Positions 43,712-52,605 of a stretch of DNA of 62,238 nt are shown one piece after another. The notes beneath the pieces are model-generated. The model searched no databases, was not told the origin of the DNA, and saw only the letters and a list, made by a program, of their open reading frames with translations. Both the position numbers and the translations under genes were made by a program. Position 1 is the stretch's first letter, and every line of letters begins with the position of its first letter. Source of the DNA: JACPPO01 sp965262505 (GTDB lineage: Bacteria; Acidobacteriota; Vicinamibacteria; Vicinamibacterales; UBA2999); assembly GCA_965262505.1 (NCBI GenBank), contig CBDHFM010000003.1, positions 1-62,238 of the forward strand. Direction: 5' to 3'.

Positions 43712-44677
43712 ATGAAGACGATCGCCCTGTGGACCATCGTGTTCGTGACACCGCTGCTGTGGACGACGACCGCGCATGCGCTGTTGGGTATTCCCGACGT
43801 GGCCGCCCTCGCGCAGCGCGTCACCATCATCGCGAATCAGGGGATTCAGATCGCGCACTCCGTGACGCAGATCGCGAAGTGGCAAGAGCATCTGACGCAG
43901 CTCACCGATCAGTACGAGCAGATCCGTGACCAGGCGCTGGGGAGTATCAATGCGATTCACGAGAGTTTTGATGCCCTGACGGCCGTCAAGGGTGAGCTGA
44001 CAGGGGTGGCCACCGCCTGGCGCCACGAGTTTTCGACCGAGCGCGCGCAAGACCTGTTGACCGCCTTCGACCTGTACGCCGTCGGCACCTCCGGCGGCTC
44101 CCCGTTGACCGATCACTGGCGCGGCCGGCTGGCCAACGCGCCGCGGGTCACCGAGCAGCAGATGCTCGACGCGTACACCGACCTGCCCGCGTCCCTGGCG
44201 GACCGCGCCGCGGCGAACTACCAGCGCAGCCTGGAGGAGTCGGAACAACGGACGGCCAGCAGCTTTACCGTGGCGGACGAAGGCGCGCGGACGCGCGCGA
44301 CCTTGCTCTCCGCGCTGGACAGTTACGACTATCTGCGCACCGCCACCGACACCGGCGCGACGTCGCTGGCCCAGGCGCAGGTGGCCAGCGCGATCACGAA
44401 CGGTGAAGTGACCGCGGCCCTCGCCCAACTGGAAACCGCCAAGGTGGCGGCCGAGGCGAACGAGACGCTGCACCACGAGGCGCGCGCACGTGAACGTGAC
44501 GCCGCGCGCCTGGCCGCACGCCACGCCGCACGCGCCACCCACGCGCAACGGCAAGCGGGCATCCTGGCGCAGCGCGACGGCGGCGCCGGGCTCCGCTTGC
44601 GGGTGCCTGGCGGGGCACCGACCCAGGACCAGACCGACCCGCAGCAGACGCCGGACCCGGTCACACCGCAACCGTAA
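43712..44677 (+). CDS. virB5: VirB5/TrbJ-like pilus-associated protein
   Basis: 321 residues, with GAAGGAGG upstream of the ATG. A signal peptide (MKTIALWTIVFVTPLLWTTT, cleavage near AHA) is followed by a helical region typical of TrbJ/VirB5 (GIQIAHSVTQIAKWQEHLTQ then LTDQYEQIRDQALGSINAIH). The long Ala/Arg/Glu-rich helical C-terminus (LHHEARARERDAARLAARHA) and a Gln/Pro tail extend beyond the usual ~230 residues. It sits at the pilus tip or in the periplasm, for recipient contact. Confidence 0.82.
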   Translation: MKTIALWTIVFVTPLLWTTTAHALLGIPDVAALAQRVTIIANQGIQIAHSVTQIAKWQEHLTQLTDQYEQIRDQALGSINAIHESFDALTAVKGELTGVATAWRHEFSTERAQDLLTAFDLYAVGTSGGSPLTDHWRGRLANAPRVTEQQMLDAYTDLPASLADRAAANYQRSLEESEQRTASSFTVADEGARTRATLLSALDSYDYLRTATDTGATSLAQAQVASAITNGEVTAALAQLETAKVAAEANETLHHEARARERDAARLAARHAARATHAQRQAGILAQRDGGAGLRLRVPGGAPTQDQTDPQQTPDPVTPQP

Positions 44678-44684
44678 AGTGACC

Positions 44685-45743
44685 ATGCCCCGGCGTGCCG
44701 TCCTCGTCGCGTGTCTCGTGATCGGTGTGGGCCTGACCGCCGCGCCCGCGGCGGCGCAGGCCCCGCCACAGCAGATCGATCCCGCCGTGCCGACCAATAT
44801 CTCGGTTGACGACGACACCGATTTTCATTCGTTCCTGACGCAAGTCATGGACGACATCATGGCGACGAACAGCGGGGGGATTCTGGCCGTCGGCAACAAC
44901 CTGTGGCGTGGCCTGGCGGCCATGGTGGTGGTCTGGACGGGCATCAAGATCGCCATGTCCGGCGCGTTCTCCATGTGGGTGGTGATCGAGCTGATCACCG
45001 GCCTGGCGATCCCGTGGACCATGCTCGTGTTCTACGCCGCGCCGATCCCCGGCGTCGGCCTGTCCTTCCCCGCCATGATTGCCGGCGGCGGCAACTGGCT
45101 CATGGATTTTTTTGTGTCCGACATTCGTACCGCCATGACGTTCGAGTTATCGCGGATGGCCGATCAACACACCACCGCGGTGTACGACGCCTGGGCCGGT
45201 ACGAGCTATTGGGACCTGCTGTACAGCGGTGCCGCGGCCATTCTCACGCTCGTCGTCGGCGCGGGCGTGTCTCTCTTTGTGTTCCTCTGTTTGGTCGTGC
45301 TGTATGCCGTGACCTACGCGCAAGTGATTTGGGCGCAAGTGGCCATCTACATCTTGACGTTTCTCGGGCCGATCATGATCCCCTGGCTGGTGTTCGAGCC
45401 GATGGCGTTCCTCTTTTGGGGCTGGTTCCGGTCGATGGTGACCTTTGCGCTCTATGGTGCCGTGGCCGGCGCCATCATGCGCGTCTTTGTGAGCGTGGGG
45501 CTTGGCTACGCCACCACCTTTTCCGCCAACGCGCAGCTGGATCAACCGTCACAGATGATCGGCTGGCTGCTCATCGTGTTGCCCTTGATGGTGGCCGGCG
45601 TGCTGGCGAGCTTGAAGGTGGGCGAGCTGGCCGGGATGCTCGTCAGCGGCGGGGGCGGGGGCGGCGCCGGGATGACCGGCGCCTTGATGACCGCGGCCAC
45701 CGGTGGCAAGGCCGCACTCGCTGGAAAGGCGGTCGGCAAATGA
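44685..45743 (+). CDS. virB6: VirB6/TrbL-like polytopic membrane protein
   Basis: 352 residues: a signal segment followed by at least five membrane helices (for example LWRGLAAMVVVWTGIKIAMS, AAAILTLVVGAGVSLFVFLC, WAQVAIYILTFLGPIMIPWL, MIGWLLIVLPLMVAGVLASL). The Gly-rich C-terminal tail (SGGGGGGAGMTGALMTAATG) is usual for TrbL. It forms part of the inner-membrane channel. It begins seven bases after virB5 and its stop overlaps virB8. Confidence 0.88.
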   Translation: MPRRAVLVACLVIGVGLTAAPAAAQAPPQQIDPAVPTNISVDDDTDFHSFLTQVMDDIMATNSGGILAVGNNLWRGLAAMVVVWTGIKIAMSGAFSMWVVIELITGLAIPWTMLVFYAAPIPGVGLSFPAMIAGGGNWLMDFFVSDIRTAMTFELSRMADQHTTAVYDAWAGTSYWDLLYSGAAAILTLVVGAGVSLFVFLCLVVLYAVTYAQVIWAQVAIYILTFLGPIMIPWLVFEPMAFLFWGWFRSMVTFALYGAVAGAIMRVFVSVGLGYATTFSANAQLDQPSQMIGWLLIVLPLMVAGVLASLKVGELAGMLVSGGGGGGAGMTGALMTAATGGKAALAGKAVGK

Positions 45744-46405
45744 GCCCGACAGACGAACAGGACAGCGGGAAGACCTACGCCGACATTTGGGGCGAGGCCG
45801 TGCACAGCAACCGGCACTTGCGGGTGCTGTCGATGGGCCTGGCCGGCCTCGTCTTGCTGCTGGTGGTCATCATCATTCGGCTCTCGTCCGTCGAGCTGCC
45901 GAAACCGATTGTCGTCCGCGTGGACGAGGTCGGCCGGGCGGAAGCCCTGGCCTATGACACCGTGGAGGCCCAGGCCGATCCCCTGGACCCGACGACCAAG
46001 TATTTCCTGACGCGGCTCATCGACGATCTCTATACCCGGCGCCGCGCGACCGTGCAGCTCGCCTGGGGTCGATCCTTGCGCTTTCTGGCCGCCCCGCTGG
46101 CCACCGAAGTCTACAACCGTGAGAGCAACGGTGTGGCGATGCTCGCCGCCGGCGCCACGCGCGATGAGCTGCAAGTGGAGCGGATTGCGCTGCGCATCCA
46201 GGCGAACCCGCAGCCGCCCCACGGCGCCGCGGCCGACTTCGATCTCATCCGCCTGGAGAACGGCGTCGAGGTGGCCCGCGATCGCTGGACGGTTTCGCTG
46301 CAATTCACGTTTCTCGACACCGTCGATCCGGAGCTGATGATCGTGAATCCGATGGGGATCATCGTCACGTTTCTCCGCGCCGATCAAGTGTTCGTCTCCC
46401 CATGA
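45740..46405 (+). CDS. virB8: VirB8/TrbF-like assembly factor
   Basis: 221 residues. A short cytoplasmic N-terminus (YADIWGEAVHSNRHLRVLSM) and one membrane helix (GLAGLVLLLVVIIIRLSSVE) precede a periplasmic NTF2-like domain (LTRLIDDLYTRRRATVQLAW ... RWTVSLQFTFLDTVDPELMI ... NPMGIIVTFL). The final NPxG-type element is a family hallmark. It links the inner-membrane and core complexes. ATGA overlaps join it to virB6 and to the next gene. Confidence 0.9.
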   Translation: MSPTDEQDSGKTYADIWGEAVHSNRHLRVLSMGLAGLVLLLVVIIIRLSSVELPKPIVVRVDEVGRAEALAYDTVEAQADPLDPTTKYFLTRLIDDLYTRRRATVQLAWGRSLRFLAAPLATEVYNRESNGVAMLAAGATRDELQVERIALRIQANPQPPHGAAADFDLIRLENGVEVARDRWTVSLQFTFLDTVDPELMIVNPMGIIVTFLRADQVFVSP

Positions 46406-47427
46406 CCGCGACGAGTGACACCGCCCCGCCCGCGGCCGATGCGGCGCCCTCGTTCACGGACCGCGCCGCCCGGATCGCGGCGCTTGGCTGGCCCGATCGC
46501 GAGGCCGCATGGATCGCGCTGGTCGCCCTCCACACGGGCGTGTTTCTGCGGTCACAGTTGTGTCATTTTTTAGATGATTCTGCTCGAATCATTGCCAGCC
46601 GCATCGTCCGCACGCTCATTGAGAAAAAGCAGGCCAGCGAGGACAACCGGGCCATCTTTCCCGGCGGCGCGCGCGCCGTCCTGCTGACCAGTAAGACCTT
46701 CTATCGCGTGCTCAATATTCCCAACGTCCGGCACCGCCGCGGCAAGGGCGTGACCGATGCCGTGCTCATGCGGCGGTTACTCTCCCTTGACTATCTCATC
46801 GCACGGCCGAACCTGACGTGGCTGGCCACCGAGGATGACAAGGTGCAGTGTTTTGAGGCGCTTGGCATCCGCCGCGCCACGCTGCCCTGTCGGCACTATG
46901 GGAAGCCCGACCAGCCCCAGGTCCCGCGGTATTTTGACCTCAAGATGCCCGTGGCCGTCGATCCGCCGACGGCCACCTTTGTCTACGTGGACGCCGGCCA
47001 GACGTCGGACAGCGAGCTGCGCACGTGGGGCCAGGCGCACATGCCCCTGTGGGTCGCGTTGCGGCGGCGGACGTTCGCCGTGCATGTCGTCGCCGTCGGG
47101 CTCACGGCCGACGCCGCCGATCGGGCCGTGCCGGTCCTCACGCACTGGACCAAGGACGCGGCCGATCCGGTTCCGCCGGCTCCCATCGGCCAGACCAAAG
47201 CGGACCCGGAAATCCGACGCGACATCGCGACGCTCGGCGCGGCGATCCGGGCCGGCGATACCGAGACATTGCGCGCCTGGGGTGGACCCAACAAGGCGCT
47301 CGTCAGGTATCACGACCTCATCGAATTACCAGAGGGGACACCCACGCCACAGACGGCCCGCGGCGTCATCGACCGATACGCCACCTGGACCACCAGCCGG
47401 CTCCTGAGTCCCGAGGCATCGTCCTGA
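46402..47427 (+). CDS. transfer-operon protein of unknown function, winged-helix-like N-terminus
   Basis: 341 residues, coupled to virB8 by ATGA. The N-terminal ~110 residues (GWPDREAAWIALVALHTGVF then LRSQLCHFLDDSARIIASRI) read as a winged helix of the kind that starts replication-relaxation proteins. The centre (RYFDLKMPVAVDPPTATFVY then VDAGQTSDSELRTW) is a mixed alpha/beta domain. The C-terminus has a short helical tail. Genes of this kind recur in transfer operons. With no HUH relaxase in the window this is one of three candidates for DNA processing at oriT, and a highly structured DNA block lies directly downstream. Confidence 0.6.
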   Translation: MTATSDTAPPAADAAPSFTDRAARIAALGWPDREAAWIALVALHTGVFLRSQLCHFLDDSARIIASRIVRTLIEKKQASEDNRAIFPGGARAVLLTSKTFYRVLNIPNVRHRRGKGVTDAVLMRRLLSLDYLIARPNLTWLATEDDKVQCFEALGIRRATLPCRHYGKPDQPQVPRYFDLKMPVAVDPPTATFVYVDAGQTSDSELRTWGQAHMPLWVALRRRTFAVHVVAVGLTADAADRAVPVLTHWTKDAADPVPPAPIGQTKADPEIRRDIATLGAAIRAGDTETLRAWGGPNKALVRYHDLIELPEGTPTPQTARGVIDRYATWTTSRLLSPEASS

Positions 47428-47429
47428 TG

Positions 47430-47765
47430 CGGGCCCGTCGTTTCGGCTCGTGCGGGGTCGTGGCGGGGGTCGTGGCCGGGGTCGTGGCGAATGTTCCACC
47501 GACAGAGGGGGGGGTGGAACATCGATCAGAGGGGGGGGTGGAACACCACCCGCGTCTATTTGCCCCCGCCGTTCCACGTGCTGTTCCTGATCGAGCGTCG
47601 ATCCCGAGCCGCGTCAGCGGGGAGGGAAAAGACGGGAGCGACCCCCCCTTTTTTGCCGCTGTCGCGGCACGGCGAGTGGGGGGGTGGAACACCTGGTGGA
47701 ACACCAGGCGGAACATCCACCCCCCGCCGTTGGTGGGGGTCGCTCCCGTCGTATCTATCCCTGCG
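47430..47765. repeat. G-rich repeat and hairpin block before virD4 (candidate oriT or regulatory RNA)
   Basis: Several ordered repeats lie here. A tandem GGGTCGTGGC-type unit recurs at ~47455-47489. CAGAGGGGGGGGTGGAACA occurs twice, exactly, at 47503-47521 and 47527-47545. GTGGAACA recurs at ~47685 and ~47697. The hairpin CCTGGTG-GAA-CACCAGG lies at 47692-47708, and the arms GACGGGAGCGACCCCC (47631-47646) and GGGGGTCGCTCCCGTC (47735-47750) are perfect complements. GTTCCAC occurs inverted at ~47493 and ~47571. The frame is open on the plus strand, but its composition is not protein-like. Confidence 0.7.
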
Positions 47766-47820
47766 GGAAGGCCAACCGCCCGTCCGTTGGCGGGCGGTCG
47801 CGGCGCCGCGGAGCGGCGCC

Positions 47821-49878
47821 GTGTTTGACTGTTTGCTCCGCGCGGTCGTCGTCGTGCTCGGCGTGAGCGCCGCGGCGGCCTGGACCTGGCCCGGCCCGTT
47901 TCCCGAGACCGATCCCGTGGCCGTGCTCGTCCGTATCAACACGCCGTCCTTCTATCAGGTCGTCGTGGGCTGGTACTACCTGGCGCCGGGCGTGGCCGTG
48001 TTCCTGACCGGCCAATTGCTGCTCGGCTCGTCGCGGGTGTGGTTCGCCCATCTGGGCGTCAGGTTCGGGCTCCGATCCAGGCTGCCGACGTGGCCACTTT
48101 CGCCCACGTCAGACGGCCCCGCCATCGTCATCGGCGAGGTGCATCACCCGGTCCGCGCGATCGAGAGTCCCACGCCCGAATGGCTCATGATCCCGGAGCG
48201 TGGCTTGTATACCGGCGTGGCGATCTTTGGCGCCGTCGGCTCCGGGAAAACCTCCGCCTGTATGCACCCCTTTGCCCGGCAACTTTTAGGCTGGCAAGCG
48301 GCCGATCCCGAGCGCCGCGCCGCGGCGCTCGTCCTTGAAGTGAAGGGCGACTTTTGCCACGACATCAAGCAAATCTTGGTGGACCACCACCGCGGCGAGG
48401 ACTACCTGGAAGTGACCCTCGACGGGCGCGTGACATGGAATCCCTTGAGCGCCACGTGGCTGGATTCGTACTCGCTCGCCTATACCGTGGCGTCCCTGCT
48501 CAATCAGTTGTTCGGCAAGGGCAAGGAACCCTTCTGGCAACAGGCCTACACCAATCTCGTCCGCTGGATCATCGAGCTGTACCGGTGCATCCCGCCGAAG
48601 GATGGGAGTGGCTCCATTGGATGGGTCACCTTGCGCGATGTGTACCATTGCGCCATCGACAAAAAGCTCTTTGACGAGAAGATCACAGAGGCGCAGAAGA
48701 TTGCCGCCGGCCAGGCCGACACCTGGATCATGGTGAGCGCCGACGTGATGACGATGCCCGACCACGGGCGCGCTCTGTACGCCATGCGCTTCGGCACGCA
48801 CCCCGACCAACCCAACCACTTTCGTGCCCTGGCCGACACGCACATCCTGGCGTACCTGGCCGACCACCAGATCCCGCACCAGACCGAGCGGCACGACTAC
48901 GGCAGCGCCCAAGACCTCCGGCTCCGTGTCGAAGCCGTCAACCGCTGGTATCAACACGACTGGAACATGCTGGACAACAAGATCCGGTCGAGCATTGTGG
49001 AGGGGATCTCCGTGTTCCTCTCGATGTTCGACTTGCCCGCCGTCGCGCGGGTCTTTTGTCCCCCGCCGCCCCGGCCGCGGCCGGCGGACGCCGCGCCGAC
49101 GGCCGGGAGCCAATCGAGCTGGACCGCGGGCGGGTTCACGGGTGATCTCCCGCCCCTCGACACGCTCATCGACAGCGGCAAAGTCCTGGCGCTCAACATG
49201 CCGGCCGGCACCAATCCGGCCCTCGCCCGCGCCATCGGCGTCATGCTGAAAAATGCGTGGCTCCAAGCGCTGCTGTTGCGGCCGTCGAAGATGAAAGCCG
49301 AGCCCGGCCGCTACGTCCGGCCGGCCGTGTTTATCTGCGACGAGTATCAAGCCTTTGCCAGCGTCGGCGAGGACGATCCGAGCGGCGACGAGAAAGCCTT
49401 TGCCCTCACCCGGCAGTGCCGCGTGATCCCGATTGTCGCCACCCAATCGATCAGCTCGCTGCGCTCCGTACTCGGGAGCGGCGAGGCGTGGCGGACGCTG
49501 TTGCAGACGCTCCGTACACGGATATTTTTGAGCCTGTCCGACGAGGCGAGCGCCGGGATCGCATCGAAGCTCTGCGGGGACGTGGCGAAGATCAAAAGCA
49601 GCTACACCATCAACGAATCGTCCCGACAAAGCGGCGTGAGTCTGATGTCGGCGACCGCCGGCTCCGGCAAGGGGAGCGTCGGCGCGAGCAAGAGCTTTCA
49701 GGAACGGCGCGAGGCCCTGTTTCAGCCGCGCGATTTTGCCCTCCTCGGCAACTGCCAGGCGATCTGTTTGCCGTACGACGGCGTGCAATCGCTCCCGCCG
49801 AGGCGCGTGTACTTGAAGCCGCACTACCTCCCCCGCGACCGCCCGTACTGGGCCGCCAAAGAGGCCGGCGATCTGTGA
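47821..49878 (+). CDS. virD4: VirD4/TraG-like coupling protein
   Basis: 685 residues from GTG 47821. An upstream open frame back to 47491 runs through repeats and is unlikely to be translated. Two N-terminal membrane helices (LLRAVVVVLGVSAAAAWTWP and YYLAPGVAVFLTGQLLLGSS) are followed by P-loop GAVGSGKTSACMHPFARQLL (~137) and Walker B FICDEYQAFASVGEDDPSGD (~504), then TRQCRVIPIVATQSISSLRS. A hexameric ATPase, it brings relaxed DNA to the secretion channel. The GTGA overlap couples it to virB11. Confidence 0.93.
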   Translation: MFDCLLRAVVVVLGVSAAAAWTWPGPFPETDPVAVLVRINTPSFYQVVVGWYYLAPGVAVFLTGQLLLGSSRVWFAHLGVRFGLRSRLPTWPLSPTSDGPAIVIGEVHHPVRAIESPTPEWLMIPERGLYTGVAIFGAVGSGKTSACMHPFARQLLGWQAADPERRAAALVLEVKGDFCHDIKQILVDHHRGEDYLEVTLDGRVTWNPLSATWLDSYSLAYTVASLLNQLFGKGKEPFWQQAYTNLVRWIIELYRCIPPKDGSGSIGWVTLRDVYHCAIDKKLFDEKITEAQKIAAGQADTWIMVSADVMTMPDHGRALYAMRFGTHPDQPNHFRALADTHILAYLADHQIPHQTERHDYGSAQDLRLRVEAVNRWYQHDWNMLDNKIRSSIVEGISVFLSMFDLPAVARVFCPPPPRPRPADAAPTAGSQSSWTAGGFTGDLPPLDTLIDSGKVLALNMPAGTNPALARAIGVMLKNAWLQALLLRPSKMKAEPGRYVRPAVFICDEYQAFASVGEDDPSGDEKAFALTRQCRVIPIVATQSISSLRSVLGSGEAWRTLLQTLRTRIFLSLSDEASAGIASKLCGDVAKIKSSYTINESSRQSGVSLMSATAGSGKGSVGASKSFQERREALFQPRDFALLGNCQAICLPYDGVQSLPPRRVYLKPHYLPRDRPYWAAKEAGDL

Positions 49879-50834
49879 CCGGCGGCGACGGGCTGGACCT
49901 GTTGAAACCGTTTTTGCCGGGCCTGGAGGCGGCGCTCGAGGACCCGGACGTCAGCGAGATCATGATCAACGGGCCGGGTAATGTCTGGCTCGAAGGCCAC
50001 GGCCGCTTGCGCCAGATCGACGCGCCCGCGCTCGACGCCGCGGCCCTGGAACGCGCGGCCATCCACATTGCCCGGCCGCTGGGCCTGGACCCGGCCACGA
50101 CGCCGGTCCTCGATGCCCGGCTCGACGACGGATCGCGCGTGGCGATCTGTGTGCCGCCGGCCAGCCCGCACGTGACCATCACGGTCCGGCGCTTTGGGAA
50201 ACGCGCGTTCACCGCCGCGCAGCTCGTCGAGCAAGGCGCGCTCCCCGTGACCGTCCGAGACGCGGCCCGCCGCACCCTCCACACCCGCCGCAACATCTTG
50301 GTCAGTGGCGGCACGGGCAGCGGCAAGACCACGCTGCTCAACGCGCTCATTGCCCTCATCCCCGACGACGAGCGGATCGTGGCGATCGAGGACACCTTGG
50401 AGCTGCGCATCGACTCCCCGAACTGTGCCCGTTTCGAGGCGCGCGGGCTCCACAAAGGCGCCGTCACGATCCGCGATCTCGTGAAGCACGCCTTACGCCA
50501 TCGACCCGATCACATCGTCGTCGGGGAAGTGCGCGGCGGCGAAGCCGCCGACCTCCTGCAAGCCCTCAACACCGGCCACGGCGGCTCGCTCACCACCGTC
50601 CACGCCAACAACGCCGAGAGCGCTTTGTCGCGCCTGGCGAGCTGCGCCATGCAGGGCGACGGGGATCTCCCGTGGGACGTCACGTGCCGCGGCGTCGTCG
50701 ACGGTATTGCGATGGTGATCCACATGACGCGCGCCGATGGCCGGCGCTTCGTCGAAGAAGCCGCCTTCGTGAACGGCTACGACGCAGGGAGGAACACATG
50801 GGATATGCAACGAATCGACATGCCGAAGGCATAA
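49875..50834 (+). CDS. virB11: VirB11/TrbB-like secretion ATPase
   Basis: 319 residues. The N-terminal domain DPDVSEIMINGPGNVWLEGH precedes Walker A VSGGTGSGKTTLLNALIALI (~141), the Asp box IEDTLELRI, Walker B-region HIVVGEVRGGEAADLLQALN and the His box TGHGGSLTTVHANNAESALS. This is a hexameric cytoplasmic traffic ATPase switching between pilus assembly and DNA transfer. Start GTG 49875 overlaps the virD4 stop. Confidence 0.95.
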   Translation: MTGGDGLDLLKPFLPGLEAALEDPDVSEIMINGPGNVWLEGHGRLRQIDAPALDAAALERAAIHIARPLGLDPATTPVLDARLDDGSRVAICVPPASPHVTITVRRFGKRAFTAAQLVEQGALPVTVRDAARRTLHTRRNILVSGGTGSGKTTLLNALIALIPDDERIVAIEDTLELRIDSPNCARFEARGLHKGAVTIRDLVKHALRHRPDHIVVGEVRGGEAADLLQALNTGHGGSLTTVHANNAESALSRLASCAMQGDGDLPWDVTCRGVVDGIAMVIHMTRADGRRFVEEAAFVNGYDAGRNTWDMQRIDMPKA

Positions 50835-51352
50835 CGTCGGGTCGCCGTCCGCGTCTGGCGCGGGCTCGAGCCTGTGGCGTGAGCCGCGCGCCCGCCGTCC
50901 GCGTCGTGCTGCTGAGCGGTGCCACAGCGGCGGCACCCACGACCGGCCCCGCCCAGGTCGACCGGGTGATCGACGACGAGACGATCCGCGTCCGGCTCGC
51001 GGACGGACGCCGCGCCACCGTCCGCGTGACGGGCGTCGAGACGCCCGAGACACGACACCCCACGCCAGGGGTCGAACCCGGCGGACCCGCCGCGTCCGCC
51101 GACACCACGCGCCGCCTCACGGGCGCGACCGTCCGGCTGGATCGCGACCAAGCCGGCGACCACCAGGACGCCGACGGTCGCATTCTCCGGTACGTCGTGC
51201 TCGCCACGGGCGAGCACTTCACTGCCACCCTCGTCCGCGAGGGGTACGGCACCGCCATCCGGGCGTTCCCGTACTCCCGGCAACGCGAATGCATCGCGCT
51301 GGAAGCCCAGGCGCGCCGCGCGCGCCGCGGGCTCTGGAGTCCACCCCGATGA
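50798..51352 (+). CDS. staphylococcal-nuclease-like (SNase) protein
   Basis: 184 residues from the ATG at 50798, which has GGGAGG six bases upstream and overlaps virB11 by 37 bases; a later GTG at 50878 is possible. The nuclease fold is recognisable in VDRVIDDETIRVRLADGRRA then TVRVTGVETPETRH, with TATLVREGYGTAIRAFPYSR and LEAQARRARRGLWSP closing the domain. This is the SNase/ParB-nuclease-type motif set with the first Arg and Asp region altered (IDDETI in place of the common IDGDTI). The hydrophobic segment near ~35 could direct export. Such genes are common on conjugative plasmids. Confidence 0.8.
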   Translation: MGYATNRHAEGITSGRRPRLARARACGVSRAPAVRVVLLSGATAAAPTTGPAQVDRVIDDETIRVRLADGRRATVRVTGVETPETRHPTPGVEPGGPAASADTTRRLTGATVRLDRDQAGDHQDADGRILRYVVLATGEHFTATLVREGYGTAIRAFPYSRQRECIALEAQARRARRGLWSPPR

Positions 51353-52557
51353 CCGACACGGTGTGCTCACAATCCGCGCTCCCGCTGGCCGGCGCCCCGG
51401 CCCGGCGATTCCTCGCCCCGTGGGGCTATCCACCGACCCGCGCGCCGCTGCTCACGCTCCGCACCGCGGCCGACGCGGACGACCTCTCCGCGCAATTCAC
51501 CCTTGGCTGGATCTACGAACACGGCGCCGACGTACCCCAGGACTATCGCGAGGCCATGCGCTGGTATCGGCGTGCCGCCGATCGCGGCGAGGCTGAATCG
51601 ATCAACATCATCGGGCTGCTGTACTACTACGGGAAGGGCGTCCCGAAAGACCCGTGCGAGGCCACGATCTGGTTTCACCGCGGCGCCGAGCTGGACCACG
51701 CCGTGGCGCAATGGAACCTCGCCGGCATGTACTACCGTGGCGACGGCGCGCCGCAGGACGACGCCATCGCCGTTCACTGGTGCCGGCGCGCGGCCGCGCA
51801 GGACTGCCCGGCGGCACAACACAGCCTCGCCAACATCTACCACGACGGCCGCGGCGTGGCCGCGGACTATACCGAGGCCGCGACGTGGTATCGGCGTGCC
51901 GCGGCCCAGGGCTTTGCCAAAGCGCAATGGAACTTGGCCGAGATGTACTACGTCGGCCGCGGCGTCGCGCGGAACGACGCCATCGGCGACGTGTGGTGTC
52001 GCCAGGCCGCGGCCCAGGGCCACGAGCGGGCGCAAGCCCACCTTGACGTGATCACGGCCCCACCGCCGCCCGGTCCGTTCGACCCGCCAGATCCCCCCGC
52101 GCCCGCCACAGGCGGGGATCTCTTCGACCGCGTACGGCGCAATCGCATCCGACTCGAGCGCGGCGCGGCCGAGGTGGATGCGATCCTCGACCGCGTACTC
52201 CCGCGCGCACACCAGCTCGACGCAAGCTTTGATCGCATCGACGCCGCTACCCGGCGGCTCGACAACATCATCCGCCGCGCCGAAGACCTGGAACGGGATC
52301 ACGTCACCCGGCGGCAAGGACTGTTCAAAACCATCCACGCCTTGAACAACGTGGCCGAGCGGGCGCAGCGCCGCATCCAAGCCATCACGGCAGCCCTGAA
52401 AACACGCGATACGGAAACCCGCGCGATCGAGGCGCGCCTGCGCCAGACCATGACCGACCGCACCGGCGACCCCGACGGGCCATCCGCCGCCGCGGCCGAC
52501 GCCGCCGCCGCGGACCCCGCGCCGGAGGACCAGACCCCACCCACGGCGCGATGGTGA
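51349..52557 (+). CDS. Sel1-repeat protein with coiled-coil tail
   Basis: 402 residues, ATGA-coupled to the SNase gene. About five Sel1-like repeats run from ~45 to ~235 (AQFTLGWIYEHGADVPQDYR, WNLAGMYYRGDGAPQDDAIA, HSLANIYHDGRGVAADYTEA, WNLAEMYYVGRGVARNDAIG). A Pro-rich hinge and a helical, Arg/Asp-rich coiled-coil (~260-370) follow, then an Ala/Asp/Pro tail. Sel1 repeats mediate protein-protein contacts. No signal peptide. The end of the transfer operon suggests a scaffold or regulatory accessory; the partner is unknown. Confidence 0.82.
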   Translation: MTDTVCSQSALPLAGAPARRFLAPWGYPPTRAPLLTLRTAADADDLSAQFTLGWIYEHGADVPQDYREAMRWYRRAADRGEAESINIIGLLYYYGKGVPKDPCEATIWFHRGAELDHAVAQWNLAGMYYRGDGAPQDDAIAVHWCRRAAAQDCPAAQHSLANIYHDGRGVAADYTEAATWYRRAAAQGFAKAQWNLAEMYYVGRGVARNDAIGDVWCRQAAAQGHERAQAHLDVITAPPPPGPFDPPDPPAPATGGDLFDRVRRNRIRLERGAAEVDAILDRVLPRAHQLDASFDRIDAATRRLDNIIRRAEDLERDHVTRRQGLFKTIHALNNVAERAQRRIQAITAALKTRDTETRAIEARLRQTMTDRTGDPDGPSAAAADAAAADPAPEDQTPPTARW

Positions 52558-52605
52558 CCGCGGACTGGTGATCGACGACCCCGAGACGAAAGGAGAGCCG
52601 CACCC

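Noticed and set aside
47503..47545. CRISPR-like direct repeats
   Set aside because: Only two exact 19-bp copies with a 5-base spacing and no cas genes. The spacing and palindromes fit a structured non-coding region better. No CRISPR array was seen elsewhere.
47491..47820. N-terminal extension of VirD4 (MFHRQRGGWN...)
   Set aside because: Encoded by G-rich repeats and hairpins with no family similarity. A normal VirD4 start with two membrane helices occurs at GTG 47821.
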